A stretch of 64,000 nucleotides of DNA from Haemaphysalis longicornis (GCA_013339765.2 CM023449.1:19648955-19712954), one strand, 5' to 3'. Numbered from the stretch's first letter, positions 22,821-34,712 are shown. The notes: generated by a model not told the origin, from the sequence alone. Program-made: numbers and translations.

Positions 22821-24368
22821 TACATATGCTTCAGACGGGGACTCCCCAAGCTTCGAGCAAGGTTACCTGCGCAGCCTAGATAAGTCTAAAACTTTGTAAC
22901 AGGATCTGGTACCTAGATATGGTACATAATATGCTAACAGGATATGGTACCTATTATGGTACCTGCTACAGGATATGCTACACGCACAAAAACCTTTTTT
23001 CGGCTATACGTCAAGACATATGGTGATGGTCATAATCATCCTGGCCTGCTATTCTCTAACGCAGAGACGACGCCTCTGAGCATTATGAATCGAAAAATCA
23101 TTCCCGCACATCATAGGAAACGATGACACATCAGTTCTTCACTGACTAATTGTGGAGCGGAATGATATAACAAAGCATAAACGCGTACATTTGGGGTGCG
23201 GCGAATGTTTACATGAGGCCACGGCTGGAAAGCTGCTTTATTCGCGGCTGTCAGCGCCCCAGTTTCAAGGTATAAGCCGGAAAGCTGGGGGACGGTTTTC
23301 GATTCTAAACAACCATTCTAAGGTCAGCTAACGAAGCTACTTCCACCGAACTTGTAGGCAGCGCAAGTCATTGTTCGACATCCGTAGCTGGCTAATTAGC
23401 GAGCTCTACCGTGCAGGACATCTAAAGACGCGCTCGAGCGATGCTTCTAACAAACGCTGCAGTTTGTAAACACAGGCTTAAGGTTAGCTTGGAGAGGGAA
23501 AGTTCCGAGAGAAATGACGCTGCGAAACTGAGTATTTAGAATTGTTTAAAAGATGCAGCTTTAAATGCGGCAACCAGTAGCCTTAAACTATGGTTTCTCT
23601 GTGAGCTGTGACTACATCGAAGAAGAGATGGAAACATTTGTGACTACTACTGCAGTAAGAAAAAAGTGTACGCCTACCTAAAACATGTTAACGGACCCCA
23701 TCCTTCCGGAAACAGGGGTGCACGCGGAGCTTTGACCTCAGTTTAAATGAAGACGACAAAAATCGAAACGCAATGACCGTAAAATGAAAACGAAAACAAT
23801 TCTGCCACAATAAAAACGCAATCATCGAAGTGCAAACGCTAGACCATCGCTCTACCAAAACTAAACCCTCTCATTTCGCTGAGGCTTCAGCGCAATGTTT
23901 GGTTACGTTATTGTAGATCATTCTTCTGCGATTTTTTGGAACGTTTGCGTTCTTCAATGGCTTCCCGCTCTTGCGCGGAGCGAACCATGTGTGGCCTACC
24001 CATTCCGCGCTAGAAGGTCAACTGCCCGACGAGGCCGAGCGACCGCACCTGCGATGTGCGGTGATGCGAGCGACGACGCCGATCCGCTCCCATTGTGACG
24101 TAATACGACGCGACAGTTGTGCGTGCGCGCCGTTACAGCCGGGGCACAGGCAATCAACACTTTTTGTCTGGTCAATCCCGCCGTGTGGTACGTGTGAAAC
24201 ACTTCAAAGGCGTCATCAGAATCATCATCGTCGTCATAAGAGCATGTGAATAAATTTGGCTTTGCCACAAGGCGCCTTGGCGTACGCCACCACCGACGGC
24301 GCAAGTCACCCAATGCAAGCTTCGCTTGAAAACTGTTCAGTATATGAAATGCGACAGCACATGCAATG
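22821..24368. other. Anonymous DNA with a small GGTACCT repeat cluster
   Basis: Between 22905 and 22985 a motif like CAGGATATGGTACCTA recurs four times at spacings of roughly 20-35 bp. Around 24215-24245 CATCATCGTCGTCAT precedes TGAATAAA, another possible LINE tail. No gene is recognised. Confidence 0.4.
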
Positions 24369-25958
24369 CAGTCGAACCTCGTTATAACGAAGTAGCACCG
24401 AGACAGCAAATTATTTCATTATATCCGATATTCGTTCCAACAGTACAAGTAATAATCTGCTCTAACAAATCGAAAATCTGGCTCGCGCAAAAATATTTGA
24501 TACAGAAATGCATTTTTAGGCTTCGAATCCACTATAAGCAAGGTAATCCTTAGTTTTTTCCTTGTTGCATTTCAACCTCAATGAACCTCAACATCAGTAC
24601 TACGTGAAATTGCAACAGAACAAAGTTCACCTGACGAAACAGGCCTGCGTCCTTGTTTGTTTTATGGAGGATCCCATCTTTTTCTGGTGGTTACTCAGAG
24701 CACTGAGCAGGAGGAAATTTTCCACAGTGTCCATGTACAAAAGGGCCTTTATACTTCTCCTGTTTCGGACGACGGTACTTTTTTTTTGGGCGCTACTCTC
24801 CTCCTCCTCCTCTCTCCGCTCAGTGACTGCGGGTGTTGGGCGCCTCCTCTCCACTTCGGGCGGGAGAGCTCTCGCTCGCGTAGCGGGCGCTCCGCATTCC
24901 GACGCGTGAGGGCGCTCGTGTAGCCCTCGCCGTAACGGCGGGCGCTACTCTCCTCCTCCTCTCTCCGCTCAGTGACTGCGGGTGTTGGGCGCCTCCTCTC
25001 CACTTCGGGCGGGAGAGCTCTCGCTCGCGTAGCGGGCGCTCCGCATTCCGACGCGTGAGGGCGCTCGTGTAGCCCTCGCCGTAACGGCGGGCGCTACTCT
25101 CCTCCTCCTCCTCTCTCCGCTCAGTGACTGCGGGTGTTGGGCGCCTCCTCTCCACTTCGGGCGGGAGAGCTCTCGCTCGCGTAGCGGGCGCTCCGCATTC
25201 CGACGCGTGAGGGCGCTCGTGTAGCCCTCGCCGTAACGGCGGGCGCTACTCTCCTCCTCCTCTCTCCGCTCAGTGACTGCGGGTGTTGGGCGCCTCCTCT
25301 CCACTTCGGGCGGGAGAGCTCTCGCTCGCGTAGCGGGCGCTCCGCATTCCGACGCGTGGAGGGCGCTCGTGTAGCCCTCGCCGTAACGGCGGGCGCTACT
25401 TCTCCTCCTCCTCTCTCTCCGCCTCAGTGACTGCGGGTGTTGGGCGCCTCCTCTCCACTTCGGGCGGGAGAGCTCTCGCTCGCGTAGCGGGCGCTCCGCA
25501 TTCCGACGCGTGAGGGCGCTCGTGTAGCCCTCGCCGTAACGGCGGGCGCTACTCTCCTCCTCCTCCTCTCTCCGCTCAGTGACTGCGGGTGTTGGGCGCC
25601 TCCTCTCACTTCGGGGCGGAGAGCTCTCGCTCGCGTAGCGGGCGCTTCCGCATTCCGACGCGTGAGGGCGCTCGTGTAGCCTCGCCGTAACGGCGGGCGC
25701 TACTCTCCTCCTCCTCTCCGCTCAGTGACTGCGGGTGTTGGGCGCCTCCTCTCCACTTCGGGCGGGAGAGCTCTCGCTCGCGTTCAGGTAGCTTCGCAGA
25801 CTCCTGGTCAAATATTTCTTCGTTATATCCGATATCGCGTGCTGCTCTCATGGTTTCCTAAGTGTCATTGAAATAAAGCGTAACCAACCAAAGTTTGTAT
25901 TTAGTTCGCTATAGCCGATAATTCGATATATCAGCGTTCGTTATACCGAGGTTCAACT
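24369..25958. mobile_element. pogo/Tigger-like non-autonomous TIR element carrying a minisatellite
   Basis: The left end CAGTCGAACCTCGTTATAAC matches the reverse complement of the right end, AGTTGAACCTCGGTATAACG, with two mismatches over the shared 19-20 bp and continues GAA. Ends beginning CAGT with CTCG.TATAACGAA resemble those of pogo/Tigger-type Tc1-mariner elements. Inside each end, copies of TTCGTTATATCCGATAT-like words recur (24413-24435, 25817-25840, 25907-25945), as expected for subterminal transposase sites. There is no transposase. The interior is mostly the ~150-bp tandem array. The flanking TA duplication expected of this superfamily is not obvious, perhaps because the ends have mutated. 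Confidence 0.72.
24788..25785. repeat. GC-rich minisatellite, about 7 units of 146-153 bp
   Basis: The landmark CAGTGACTGCGGGTGTTGGG recurs at 24821, 24970, 25122, 25271, 25424, 25577 and 25723. Units are nearly identical, and length changes come mainly from the CTC run (CTCCTCCTC) and scattered 1-2 bp indels in the last three units. The first unit abuts a poly-T run and the last stops after GAGAGCTCTCGCTCGCGT. Several 60-111 codon minus-strand frames here are repeat artefacts. Homogeneity implies recent expansion. Confidence 0.93.
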
Positions 25959-26143
25959 TTTCTGCGTTTGCCAACTTCATCTCACAGTAATGGCGGTGGA
26001 CAAACACGTTGCAGGGAAGGAGGTACTATTTGCCTGCTACTCATTCTGATCCACAATAAGTCGACCTGAAGTTCTCGGTGCATCGTCGAAATGCCGCTGT
26101 GCGGTTGCAGACAATCTAGCAGCTACATCTGACAGAACCGCAC
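25959..26143. other. Anonymous flank
   Basis: Nothing recognised. Confidence 0.4.
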
Positions 26144-26248
26144 CATCGTTAAATAGCGCTTGAATACGAGGAGAGGACGATAGAAGGGGAGACCCACAAC
26201 GGTCGTTCCTCTTCTATCGTCCTCTTCTTCAAGCGCTATTTGACGATG
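26144..26248. repeat. Fold-back repeat, ~45-bp arms
   Basis: The left arm starts CATCGTTAAATAGCGCTTGA and continues with a GAGGACGATAGAAG block. The right arm is its imperfect reverse complement (CTTCTATCGTCCTCTTCTTC then AAGCGCTATTTGACGATG). Short loop, no ORF. Confidence 0.8.
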
Positions 26249-26530
26249 TGCTAGAACCAACTAGACCAACCGTCGATGCTACAGAATCGCACCACGCTAC
26301 GCGTAATTAGTGATTACAAAGAAATTCCTTAGGAAAGTAAGTGGGGTGCCTATCCCAACTCGGCATTGCATCAGATAAAGAGATCACCCGATGACTAAGG
26401 CGGAACATTTATGACCACTTTAGCGTCTGTTGCTGTTGTTGTTCTCTTTCTTACGAGATTGCTGATAACTTGCTTAAAGGCATAATCTATTCGAAAACAA
26501 GTTACCACTCTACTGCACGTATCGTTACGG
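26249..26530. other. Anonymous spacer
   Basis: Nothing recognised apart from a short GTTGTTGTT run at 26437. Confidence 0.4.
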
Positions 26531-26664
26531 GGTGGCGAGGCCACGTGTGCAGGAGCCTAAAACAGAAGATGCGTCTATTGGGTTCCTTGGCCTCACGTGT
26601 GGCCTCACGTGCCACACACACACACACACACAGGGTGTGAGGCCACGTGTGCAGGTGTGTGTGT

Positions 26665-26706
<42 letters not shown>

Positions 26707-26737
26707 TGTGAGGCCACGTGTGCAGGTGTGTGTGTGT

Positions 26738-26769
<32 letters not shown>

Positions 26770-26772
26770 GCA

Positions 26773-26858
<86 letters not shown>

Positions 26859-26905
26859 GCACGCACGCACACACACACACACACACACACGCACGCACAC
26901 ACCTC
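26531..26905. repeat. AC microsatellite with three GAGGCCACGTGTGCAGG units
   Basis: Long (AC)n blocks at about 26613-26900, with ACGC interruptions. The 17-bp word GAGGCCACGTGTGCAGG appears at 26537, 26639 and 26710, and the last two are followed by TGTGTGTGTGTACACAC. A compound repeat therefore grew by duplication of a ~71-bp unit. HTHT/CVCV frames are artefacts. Confidence 0.92.
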
Positions 26906-29900
26906 GCAGGTCACATCACCGACATAACGCTCGTGCGCCGGCGTCCTCGGGGCAACAGACGCTATTCGAATGGGCCTCCCCGAACCCCGGAGGTCGTTCC
27001 GAAGGCGCCCACGGCGATCGTACTAGGTGTCGGGTGACGGGACCCAGGCGCTGTACGTAATTCACTGGAGGCAGGCAAGCTGTCTGCGTGTGGCGCCGAT
27101 GCTTCTTCGGTCTCGTCTCTCGCGTTGGCTGCAGTTTCTTACAATAAAATAAAACGTCTGTCAAGCTTGATAAGCATGCGATTTACGTAAAAGAAGGTAG
27201 AGACTGGGTGCAGCGTAATAGATATAAATGAATAAGCTTCCCCGATTCGTTTATTCCGCAATTTTTGCCTGAACATCCACTCGCGGAATATTATCCTAGA
27301 CGGGGGAAACAACTACCTACCAAAGCGCACTAGTTATGTACTTAACACGTTTTCTGCGTCTGTTGTTAATGCTCCGAACTGCAATTTCCAGCTACAACCA
27401 GCAGGTCCGCTTTTCTGTCCCCGGCACACACGCCACGCTGACCTTGATTTGAGCTCCCCGTCAACACATCCGACCTTGAGTTGGAAAAGAAAGAGGAAAC
27501 CACAAACGGACAAAACATGAGACAGAGCAGACACGCAGTCAGTGAATGACGAGAACAGAGTGGACAAAAAATAAGAATGCAAGGCACGGAGAATGCAGGG
27601 AGGAAAAAATGCGGCGACGTTCCTCCCCTACCAATGGTGGCTTCGAGGTTCAAGAGTGGTTCGGAAGAAAGGGGTGAGGGAGGAGAGAGGAGGAGGAGGA
27701 GGAGGAGGAATCAGGCTGGCAGGACCGCCGAGGGCCCGACTCGGGATTCTCGTTGTATTTCTCTCCCAACGAGCGCAGACCTCTTCGCTCCTTGACTTCC
27801 TCCTCTCCAAACTGCTGTGCTCCCCAGCATCCCTTTGTCCCGTCGGACAACGCGCGCCACCATCGATTACGGCCGGCGGCGGTGGTGGCGCCCCGCAGCG
27901 GTGCATGGCCGAAGGAAAATGGCGGAAAATTACGAAAATAGCGCACAAGCACGCAGGACAGGCGTAATAGGAGATTTCGATAAAAGAGAGGGTAGGAGAA
28001 CATGGGTTCGGAAAAGGAAAGAAGTAATGAACAGGAACAAACGAGAGGTGAAACCTATCGGGGGAGGTGGCCGGGGAACAACAACGGCCGGGAAACCAAC
28101 AACGACCGCTGCGCCGACCGCAAGCGGGCTTCGCCGTAGTGCGAGCGCGTACAAACAGGAAGCCAAGCGTGAAAGCCAAGGGAAATTGGCTCGCCGGAAA
28201 CGACGGGCATGGCGTCGAAAAGAGAAATTGGGGTAGAGGCACTGCGGAGGCGAATCATTGAACGTGGTGCTCGTGGCGTGCAGTCCGCGGGAAAAGAAAA
28301 TGGGGCATCTACTGGCACAGGCTGGTTTCACAATCTTTCTCGGCCGGCCATTAGTGGAAATTGCTTGTAAACGTAGGAAGGAGCCCAACAACAGCGTAGG
28401 AGGGTGCCTTGGAAAACTGCCCACGTTGTTACAGAAGGTTCTCGTAGAAGAGATGATATCTTCAAAAATACTGTGCCCAGCTGCTACGGAAAGTTGATAT
28501 TTACACGGTGATAATATATAGGTGAAAACACTCTGAGGGGAAAACCATAAAACAAGATTTTATTTTTTACTGTGACTCCTGTGGTAAGGGACAATAGCTG
28601 CCCGTGTTTTTTTTTCTGCACAAGAAAGAGGGAAGTTTACGTTCAATAGCAACAACATAACAAGAAGTTGAAAAATGATACCACTAGGATAACAAAAAAA
28701 AACTTACCCGCAAGGAGAATTGTTGACGCAGAGCGCATAAGGACTCGTTTGCTCCCGTAGAAATGTTTTAAAGTGTCTGCGATATTATTGTGTGGTGCTT
28801 CAAAATTATTTCCTTCCCCGCTGCCATTGTCACCAAAATTGTTTTGGGTGCTTCAAACCATGCTCCGTCCGAGAAGAGAATACTGCGGATTTACTTTTCC
28901 CCAAACTTTGCGAATTCCCGAACCTTGCTAAGCCATCAAGGCAATTCACACCCCAATTTCATTGTGATTAGCGGTATAAAAAAACGTCGTCAACGTTTTT
29001 GTTGTTGTAGACGTTGCGGTGGTCGTGGCCGGTACTTCAATGTTCTTTCAATTACCTTCCTGTGTGCCCATGGGCTTCGCAGCCAATTGTCGCAGCCTAA
29101 ACGTCAAGTATGCTGAAACCTCGACAGCTTTCTGAAATATGTCAATTTTCCTAATCATGTAGAGCCCCATTATCAAGTTCTTGTAATACCTCAAATAAAG
29201 CTCCGTCACATGCAAGCAGAATAAATGTTTAAAAAAGAATTGGTGTTTGCTCGCAATATCAAAATACAGAGAAAAAGGGGTCAAAATTAGGGCCAATCAA
29301 AACCTCGAAACAAAAGGGAACAGAAGACGAAACAAACTTTAAAGTTGTATAGAAGAATCAAATTAGGCGGCAACATAGAACATTGTCAACCAGCCTAATA
29401 AAGTACTAATGAAAGTTGCAAACTAGACCCTCCAAGTCATACGTAGCAACCTAGAACCGCAGGACTTCGCATTCAGACGTACTACGAGAGCGATTGCTTC
29501 ATTCTCGCTGGCTTAAAGTAAACGAAGAATATCATACGCAGCAAGTAATTCTGGGAAATGATAAGGTTATTCGTGAGAATTTGTGAGACAAGAGGCAAAA
29601 CATAAATAAGGATATTCTGTTGAGAGCCCATTCAAACCACGGCCGAAATGAATCGCCTTAGATTTCTCTTCTGCGCGTGTGTTCTTCCATACGAACACCC
29701 GTTGAAAATAAAGCTACGGCTACGGAGAGCCCTGTCTGAAAGGGGCGTTGCGAACCCAGAACTGCTTTCATAAACCCGGCGCGGGCTCTGTTTGCGAAAG
29801 GCTTAAGGGAATAAAGAGCCCTCGCGCTGCGCATTTGTTGACAGCAAAGGAGGATGAAATTCCTCCGAGCGTGGCTCGAAAATGCGAGAAATTGAGAATC

Positions 29901-30039
29901 GATACCAGTGCAGAAGAAGAAGACGCCACAAGAAAGCGCTTCCCCCGAGGGGGGGCTCAAATTCAGCTCGCTTTCCCAAAACTCACACCTACATAAAAGA
30001 ATTAAACCTTGATATGAAGTCTGTGAATTCTCCCGCAAG
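26906..30039. other. Anonymous DNA, partly GC-rich
   Basis: 27600-28400 is GC-rich and open on both strands (for example minus 27628-28242, plus 27817-28236). The overlaps, the GGA-encoded runs and the absence of domains argue against genes. No bounded repeat is recognised in this 3.1 kb. Confidence 0.4.
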
Positions 30040-30056
30040 GTGTTTATACGGCGCAC

Positions 30057-30108
30057 CACGCACGCACGCACGGCACACGCACGCGCACGCGCACACACAC
30101 ACACACAC

Positions 30109-30181
<73 letters not shown>

Positions 30182-30202
30182 GCACGCCCGCACGCACGCA
30201 CA
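30057..30202. repeat. AC/ACGC microsatellite
   Basis: An (AC)n core at about 30090-30176 is flanked by ACGC repeats. Open frames through it are artefacts. Confidence 0.95.
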
Positions 30203-30776
30203 ACTATTTGTTTGTGTGCAGATCGAGAGGGCGCGCGTCATTCAGTTCACTCGCTGGAAGGGCCTGCCGAAAAAGCGACCACTGGTGAAAACAAGAAAGA
30301 ATTCCAAAGACGTTTGCGTTGTCAGTAAGCGTTGAAAAGTATGAGTCGTAGCAACAATAAAAAAACACCTTAAAGAATAGCTCCTGTTCTCCTTTTTTTA
30401 CGAACACGGAGAATTAAAGATCCAGTGACACAAAGAAAAAATTATTGTTATCACCTCTTTCTTTTCTTGTTTTTAGTGGAGCAAGGAGGAAAGTAGCCGT
30501 ATTTCGTACTTTCGCGATCGTATCACTCGAGAGAACTGAACACAAAGGCGGTCTAAGCTCGTTAAGATTCTGCGGCACCATGGGGGGAGGAGGAGGGGGG
30601 ACGGTTAAATGGGAGAAGCGAGCTTTTCGGAGGGATATCACCGAATGCCTGTTGACCTTTACAAATAGCGAGTTCTGGAAGGGAATGTAAACATTAGGCT
30701 CGTGTTCGCGTCTGAGCCCACCCGCCGGCGTCTGAAATATTCAGGGCTGCGGCGAGCTTTCACCGTCGCGAGCACC
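30203..30776. other. Anonymous non-coding DNA
   Basis: No gene recognised. A short G-rich run lies at 30583-30600. Confidence 0.4.
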
Positions 30777-30777
30777 G

Positions 30778-30887
<110 letters not shown>

Positions 30888-31030
30888 GGCGTTTACTTTT
30901 ATTTCGGTGCGAATGCACTGGTAGCCTAGCAAACTGGATAGTCCTTTGCTTGCACGAAGCCTCTCCTGAACTTCGAAAAGAAAAGAAAAAAACTGTGGCT
31001 GTGGCATGTTCCCTCAGTCATAGAAATCAG

Positions 31031-31442
31031 TAAAACACGAAAGTGAAATCAGCAGCAAAATCTGCAGCGAAATTTGCAGCTGAGCATGATTTGCGGGTCG
31101 GCTGGCTGTCTTGTGGGTGTGCTTGACGAGCGACGTCCTGCTGGCGGGTCGCTGCGGCAAAGGTGTACTGGTGTCGTTTCCGTGATGGATATGACGTCAG
31201 TGAAATCTTGGGGTGTCGGGGCATAAAGCACTTTAGTGTTAAAATATAAAACCCGAAACCAAGCAATCCTAAGTATAAGGTACTCCTTAGTACTAAAGGT
31301 TGCTTCCCCACAAGAAGACCCTGTGTGCAGGGGTGCACCCTTTACAGGCCGCTTGCTTCGTTGTACTGGCGTCACTTCCGTGATGGATATGACGTCAGCG
31401 AAATCTTCGTGTATCCGTGAATAAAACACTTTCGTGTTAAAA
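31031..31442 (+). mobile_element. Non-autonomous TIR element (MITE), family A copy 2
   Basis: Full-length relative of 7615-8017. Left end TAAAACACGAAAGTGAAATC and right end CACTTTCGTGTTAAAA give an inverted repeat centred on AACACGAAAGTG. It shares the internal blocks GCAGCTGAGCATGATTTGC, CGACGTCCTGCTGGCGGGTC and CCCTGTGTGCAGGGGTG. The 3'-end module is duplicated as in copy 1, both modules carrying ATGACGTCAG (a CRE-like palindrome). No coding capacity. Confidence 0.74.
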
Positions 31443-31754
31443 AATAGACGGGTTGGCTTCGCAAACCACAAAATATCGTGCGAAGAGCAGCATGCATTCT
31501 TCTGTATGAAGCGTTGTATAGTACACCACTGCGGTTATGTGGTACTCTTTGGGTATGTTACGCTTTGCTGGATTAACATCAGGAAACGTCGAGTACGCGC
31601 CGGAGTTAAGGACTAACGTTCGATTTGGCGACATTCCGTTCCCCTGGGAGTACAAGCCCGGCACTTCCTATACGTACCCAGCACCCTCTGGTGGTTCGCG
31701 AACAATCCTCCTCATATTCTTTTGAACAACTGCGAATACAACGCCGCTGTTCGG
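31443..31754. other. Anonymous spacer
   Basis: Nothing recognised. Confidence 0.4.
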
Positions 31755-31825
31755 CCCCAGTAGCCTAGGGGTAGAAACGTGGGTTTTTGCAGCGAACGTC
31801 CTCGGTTGACTCCTCCGCAGTGCTT
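31755..31825 (+). mobile_element. tRNA-like SINE head (degenerate)
   Basis: CCAGTAGCCTAGGGGTAGAA fits a pol III A box, and GTCCTCGGTTGACTCCTCCG is a damaged B box about 45 bp downstream. No intact cloverleaf can be drawn, and no SINE body is recognised after it. Probably a decayed tRNA-derived SINE. Confidence 0.4.
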
Positions 31826-33147
31826 AAATTTAGTTTTTTGTTTCAAAACGCATAATTCTTATATTTAGAAGCGTTCTCCTCGCTCAATTTTTCGCGTTCT
31901 TTTCGTAAATAAAGGTACTTTGTTGTATTTAAGTCGGCTTAGGGAACGAGCACCGCATATTAACACGTTTAATTAATGTTCTGCATAACACCGTAAGTGA
32001 CCTATATATGGAACAGAATATTGCCCGTCCACGATTATCAGTCCCGGACCGTCCGCGCACTGCTCGGAACTCGATCCGGCGCTCAATTTTCTCATGTATT
32101 TCTATGGAGTCTCCAGTCCAAGGGCAGCCCTCGGACTGCCCGCGGACTATCCACGAGGGGTCAATAGAGGATGCCGATTGCTTCGCTTTGAGCGCTTGCG
32201 TGGGCCGATACGCCACTACGGCCGTGGGCTACTCTGTGGATATGGAACACTTGGATAGAGTAGCAGCAGTTCTCGCATGTGTACCGGAACATAGGGCTAA
32301 CATTGCGCTTTGATGTCTTCCGACGACAACCGATTACTGCGGCTTGACGCCAAACAAGTATAGTAAGTACTTTACCAGGCGTATGCGCTGGAGTTCAGGC
32401 CGGACGTTTCCCTTTGGGGCCTTGCGTCGTGAAATCCACCACTGCGAGTACGTGCGATTCGGGTATAGAACGCTCTTCTGGAATAAGAACTGCAACTGCC
32501 GGGTAAGAGGCGGAGCTTAGGCCTAACCTTAAGCATTAAGGTCAACTGGGCCACAACCGCTTAAGCGTCTTCGACCAAGGATGCTCAATCCTCCGGGGTA
32601 ATAAAGTTTTAAAGCGAAAGCTCTACTACGCTAAATTTTTCAAGGTCATTTATCACTCCGCAAGGCACCTTCAGCGGCCGCCGGCGCGCAAGCTGCACCT
32701 TTCTTGTCGCTTCGCTCACTTGCTCGCTCGCTTACTCGTAGCCTCGCCGCTGGAGTGCCGCCTGACTAGGCGAAGATGAAACTGCTTCGCCTGCGCTTGA
32801 TCGCTCAGTGCCGGCTGCGCCGTCTGTGCGTACTCTTCAGGGCAAGCAAATGACAATACAAGCGAGGGTTTAACGGCTCCTTTGCCGGCGCTTGGTCCGT
32901 TAGTCTCGGTTGTCTGTCTCTCTCTCTGCTAGACAGACAGACAGACAGACAGACAGACCGACGCCGGTTGTCTGTGCGTGCCCTCAGCCAGGCGAAATAA
33001 GGAATTCAATTATTCATTAGAAATATAGCTAGACGGCGCGCTGCGAAATCACAAGCGGCGGCAATTAAACTTTCATTGTGTATACACAGTCATTACTTTC
33101 GCTTGAGTAACTATATGTTTAGAAGTGTTAAACTTGAGCCATTTTTT
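31826..33147. other. Anonymous DNA with a short (GACA)n tract
   Basis: (GACA)6 at 32932-32958. A frame at 32008-32313 has no domain. AAAGCGAAAGCTCTACTACG near 32612 resembles the tip of TIR family B, but no partner end is nearby. No gene recognised. Confidence 0.4.
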
Positions 33148-33224
<77 letters not shown>

Positions 33225-33355
33225 CCAATCAATAGATCGATTTATAGATCAATCAAGCAAGCGATCAATTGATTGATCGATGAATCAATTCATCAATTGA
33301 TCGAGCAAACAATCGATTCATCAATCAATCAATCAATTAACCAACCTATCAATCA
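33148..33355. repeat. (AATC)n array grading into cryptic repeats
   Basis: About 18 AATC units (33148-33223) followed by ~130 bp of degenerate ATCAAT/GATCAA words. Confidence 0.92.
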
Positions 33356-33946
33356 CGACAGTCACTATGACAGTCAGTAAATTACGACGCCAGCCGGTAT
33401 CAGAAGCCTGAAGAGCAACGTATACAGTGAGTACATTTTCTGATGGGTACCGGTTCTTCTTCATGCCCCAACAAACGCAGCAGACACTCCATTGACCGTA
33501 TCATTTCGGTGAAAGCGGAGAAAAACGACACGTGGGCCAGAACAGCTGATCTTGTCGCCATGTATGAAGTACGCAGTTTTTTTAACGACGAAATCATTGG
33601 ATCCCTACGTTTCGCGGAAAACGTGAGGCACCGAAAATTGACGTGGGATACACCGAATCGCACAAAAACATCGGCGCACACTCCGGGAAAGAAAAACAGC
33701 AGCGCCGGAGGAGGGCTCTGGGAAAGGGCGAAAGAGCACGCGTTGAGAGAGAGGACGCTGTTGCACGTGCAATGCGAGCCGCCTTAAGAGGTGAAGGCAC
33801 CGACGGGCGTAAACAGAAGGCCCCTGGCGGTGACGAGGGAACGGAACGAGCTTTGAAGGGCGCTGTTCAGGCTGCTGGTCGAGTGGGGACGGGCACGCCG
33901 GCACAGTTCCACAAAATGTTCAAGTTCAAAAGCAGATCAACAGGAG
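33356..33946. other. Host sequence upstream of the hAT insertion
   Basis: It contains plus-strand frames (33443-33787 and 33643 onward) without recognised domains. This segment was continuous with 39034 onward before the hAT element inserted. Whether it was genic cannot be told. Confidence 0.4.
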
Positions 33947-33954
33947 GTCCCACA
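33947..33954. repeat. 8-bp target site duplication, left
   Basis: GTCCCACA directly precedes the left hAT terminus and is identical to 39026-39033. Confidence 0.92.
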
Positions 33955-33969
33955 CAGTGGCGGATCCAG
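33955..33969 (+). repeat. hAT left terminal inverted repeat
   Basis: CAGTGGCGGATCCAG, followed by a G7 run and GC-rich subterminal sequence. It pairs with 39011-39025. Confidence 0.9.
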
Positions 33970-34712
33970 AGGGGGGGCCCTGGGGGCCGGGCCCCCCCCC
34001 CCCAAGCCACCTGTTCCCCCCCTTGCTTTCCCCTTTCATACCCATCTCCACCCATCCATGTGTGCATGGCTTTAGGCTCATAGCCGGCCCATGTCGACTT
34101 CGCGCCGCCTCACATTTCACCCCCCCCCCCCCCCCCCCCCCCCCTTCTTCCCACCCCGGCGGCTCGTTCAATGTTTCCCATTCCCGCGGTTTTCGCTGCC
34201 AAGCGCTGCCCCACAGCAGCCGCCAAGGTCATGAGCAAGGGAGCACGGCTCGGCAGCGCCCATGCAGACGACAAAGATTGATCAAAAAAAATAAAGGAAA
34301 GCTCCAGAGATTTGTGCAACTCCTTTGGTCTCTTTGCCGGTCCAGAGCAGTTTTGAGCAGCTCCTGGGCAGTCCAGAACTGCCCCCGCATAAGGCAAATG
34401 AAATATGTGCAAATGGGCAAATGAAGTACGGAGCTGGTTTGGGCACTTCTGAGCAGTCCAAAATGACAAATAAAAGAGACCTCTTGCTTTCTCGGGCGGA
34501 CGCGGCGGCGCGGCATTCTGCGTATCACTGCGCATGCGCATCTGCAGCTGTAGGCAACTGCGCCTGCGCCGTTTCGGAGCCGGTTAAAGAGACAGACTTG
34601 CGCGCGGGCCGTGGCCTTTCTTTCCTCCATGGCCGTAACGAGGCATCGCCGACCTGGCGTGTCCTACCGCCGCTTGCCCGCGGGACCGAGAACGTCGGAG
34701 TGCAACCATAAA
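33970..34712. other. hAT 5' internal region, no gene seen
   Basis: Subterminal G/C runs and a C25 tract at about 34120-34144. A near-repeat of GGGCAGTCCAGAACTG and GAGCAGTCCAAAATG lies at 34365-34465. No reading frame with a recognised domain. An N-terminal DNA-binding zinc finger for the transposase was looked for and not found. Confidence 0.5.

Noticed and set aside
24627..25851. Series of 60-111 codon minus-strand ORFs with repeated ERRRPTPAVTERREEEE-type peptides
   Set aside because: They are translations of the ~150-bp minisatellite. The unit length is usually not a multiple of three, so frames shift from unit to unit.
26502..27060. Long ORFs of alternating CV or HT residues
   Set aside because: Translation of (AC)n, not coding sequence.
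27628..28242. 204-codon minus-strand ORF
   Set aside because: GC-rich region open on both strands, with Ser/Pro runs from GGA repeats and no motif.
29658..30328. 181- and 148-codon ORFs across the AC tract at 30.1 kb
   Set aside because: Most of their length is the microsatellite and the flanks show no domain.
33443..33787. Host exon interrupted by the hAT element
   Set aside because: The frame has no recognised domain, and the sequence across the empty site runs into a stop shortly after the insertion point. Not enough evidence.
34230..34470. Possible second gene in the hAT 5' part
   Set aside because: Frames are short and no domain is visible. GAGCAG/CAGTCCAG words look like repeats, not exons.
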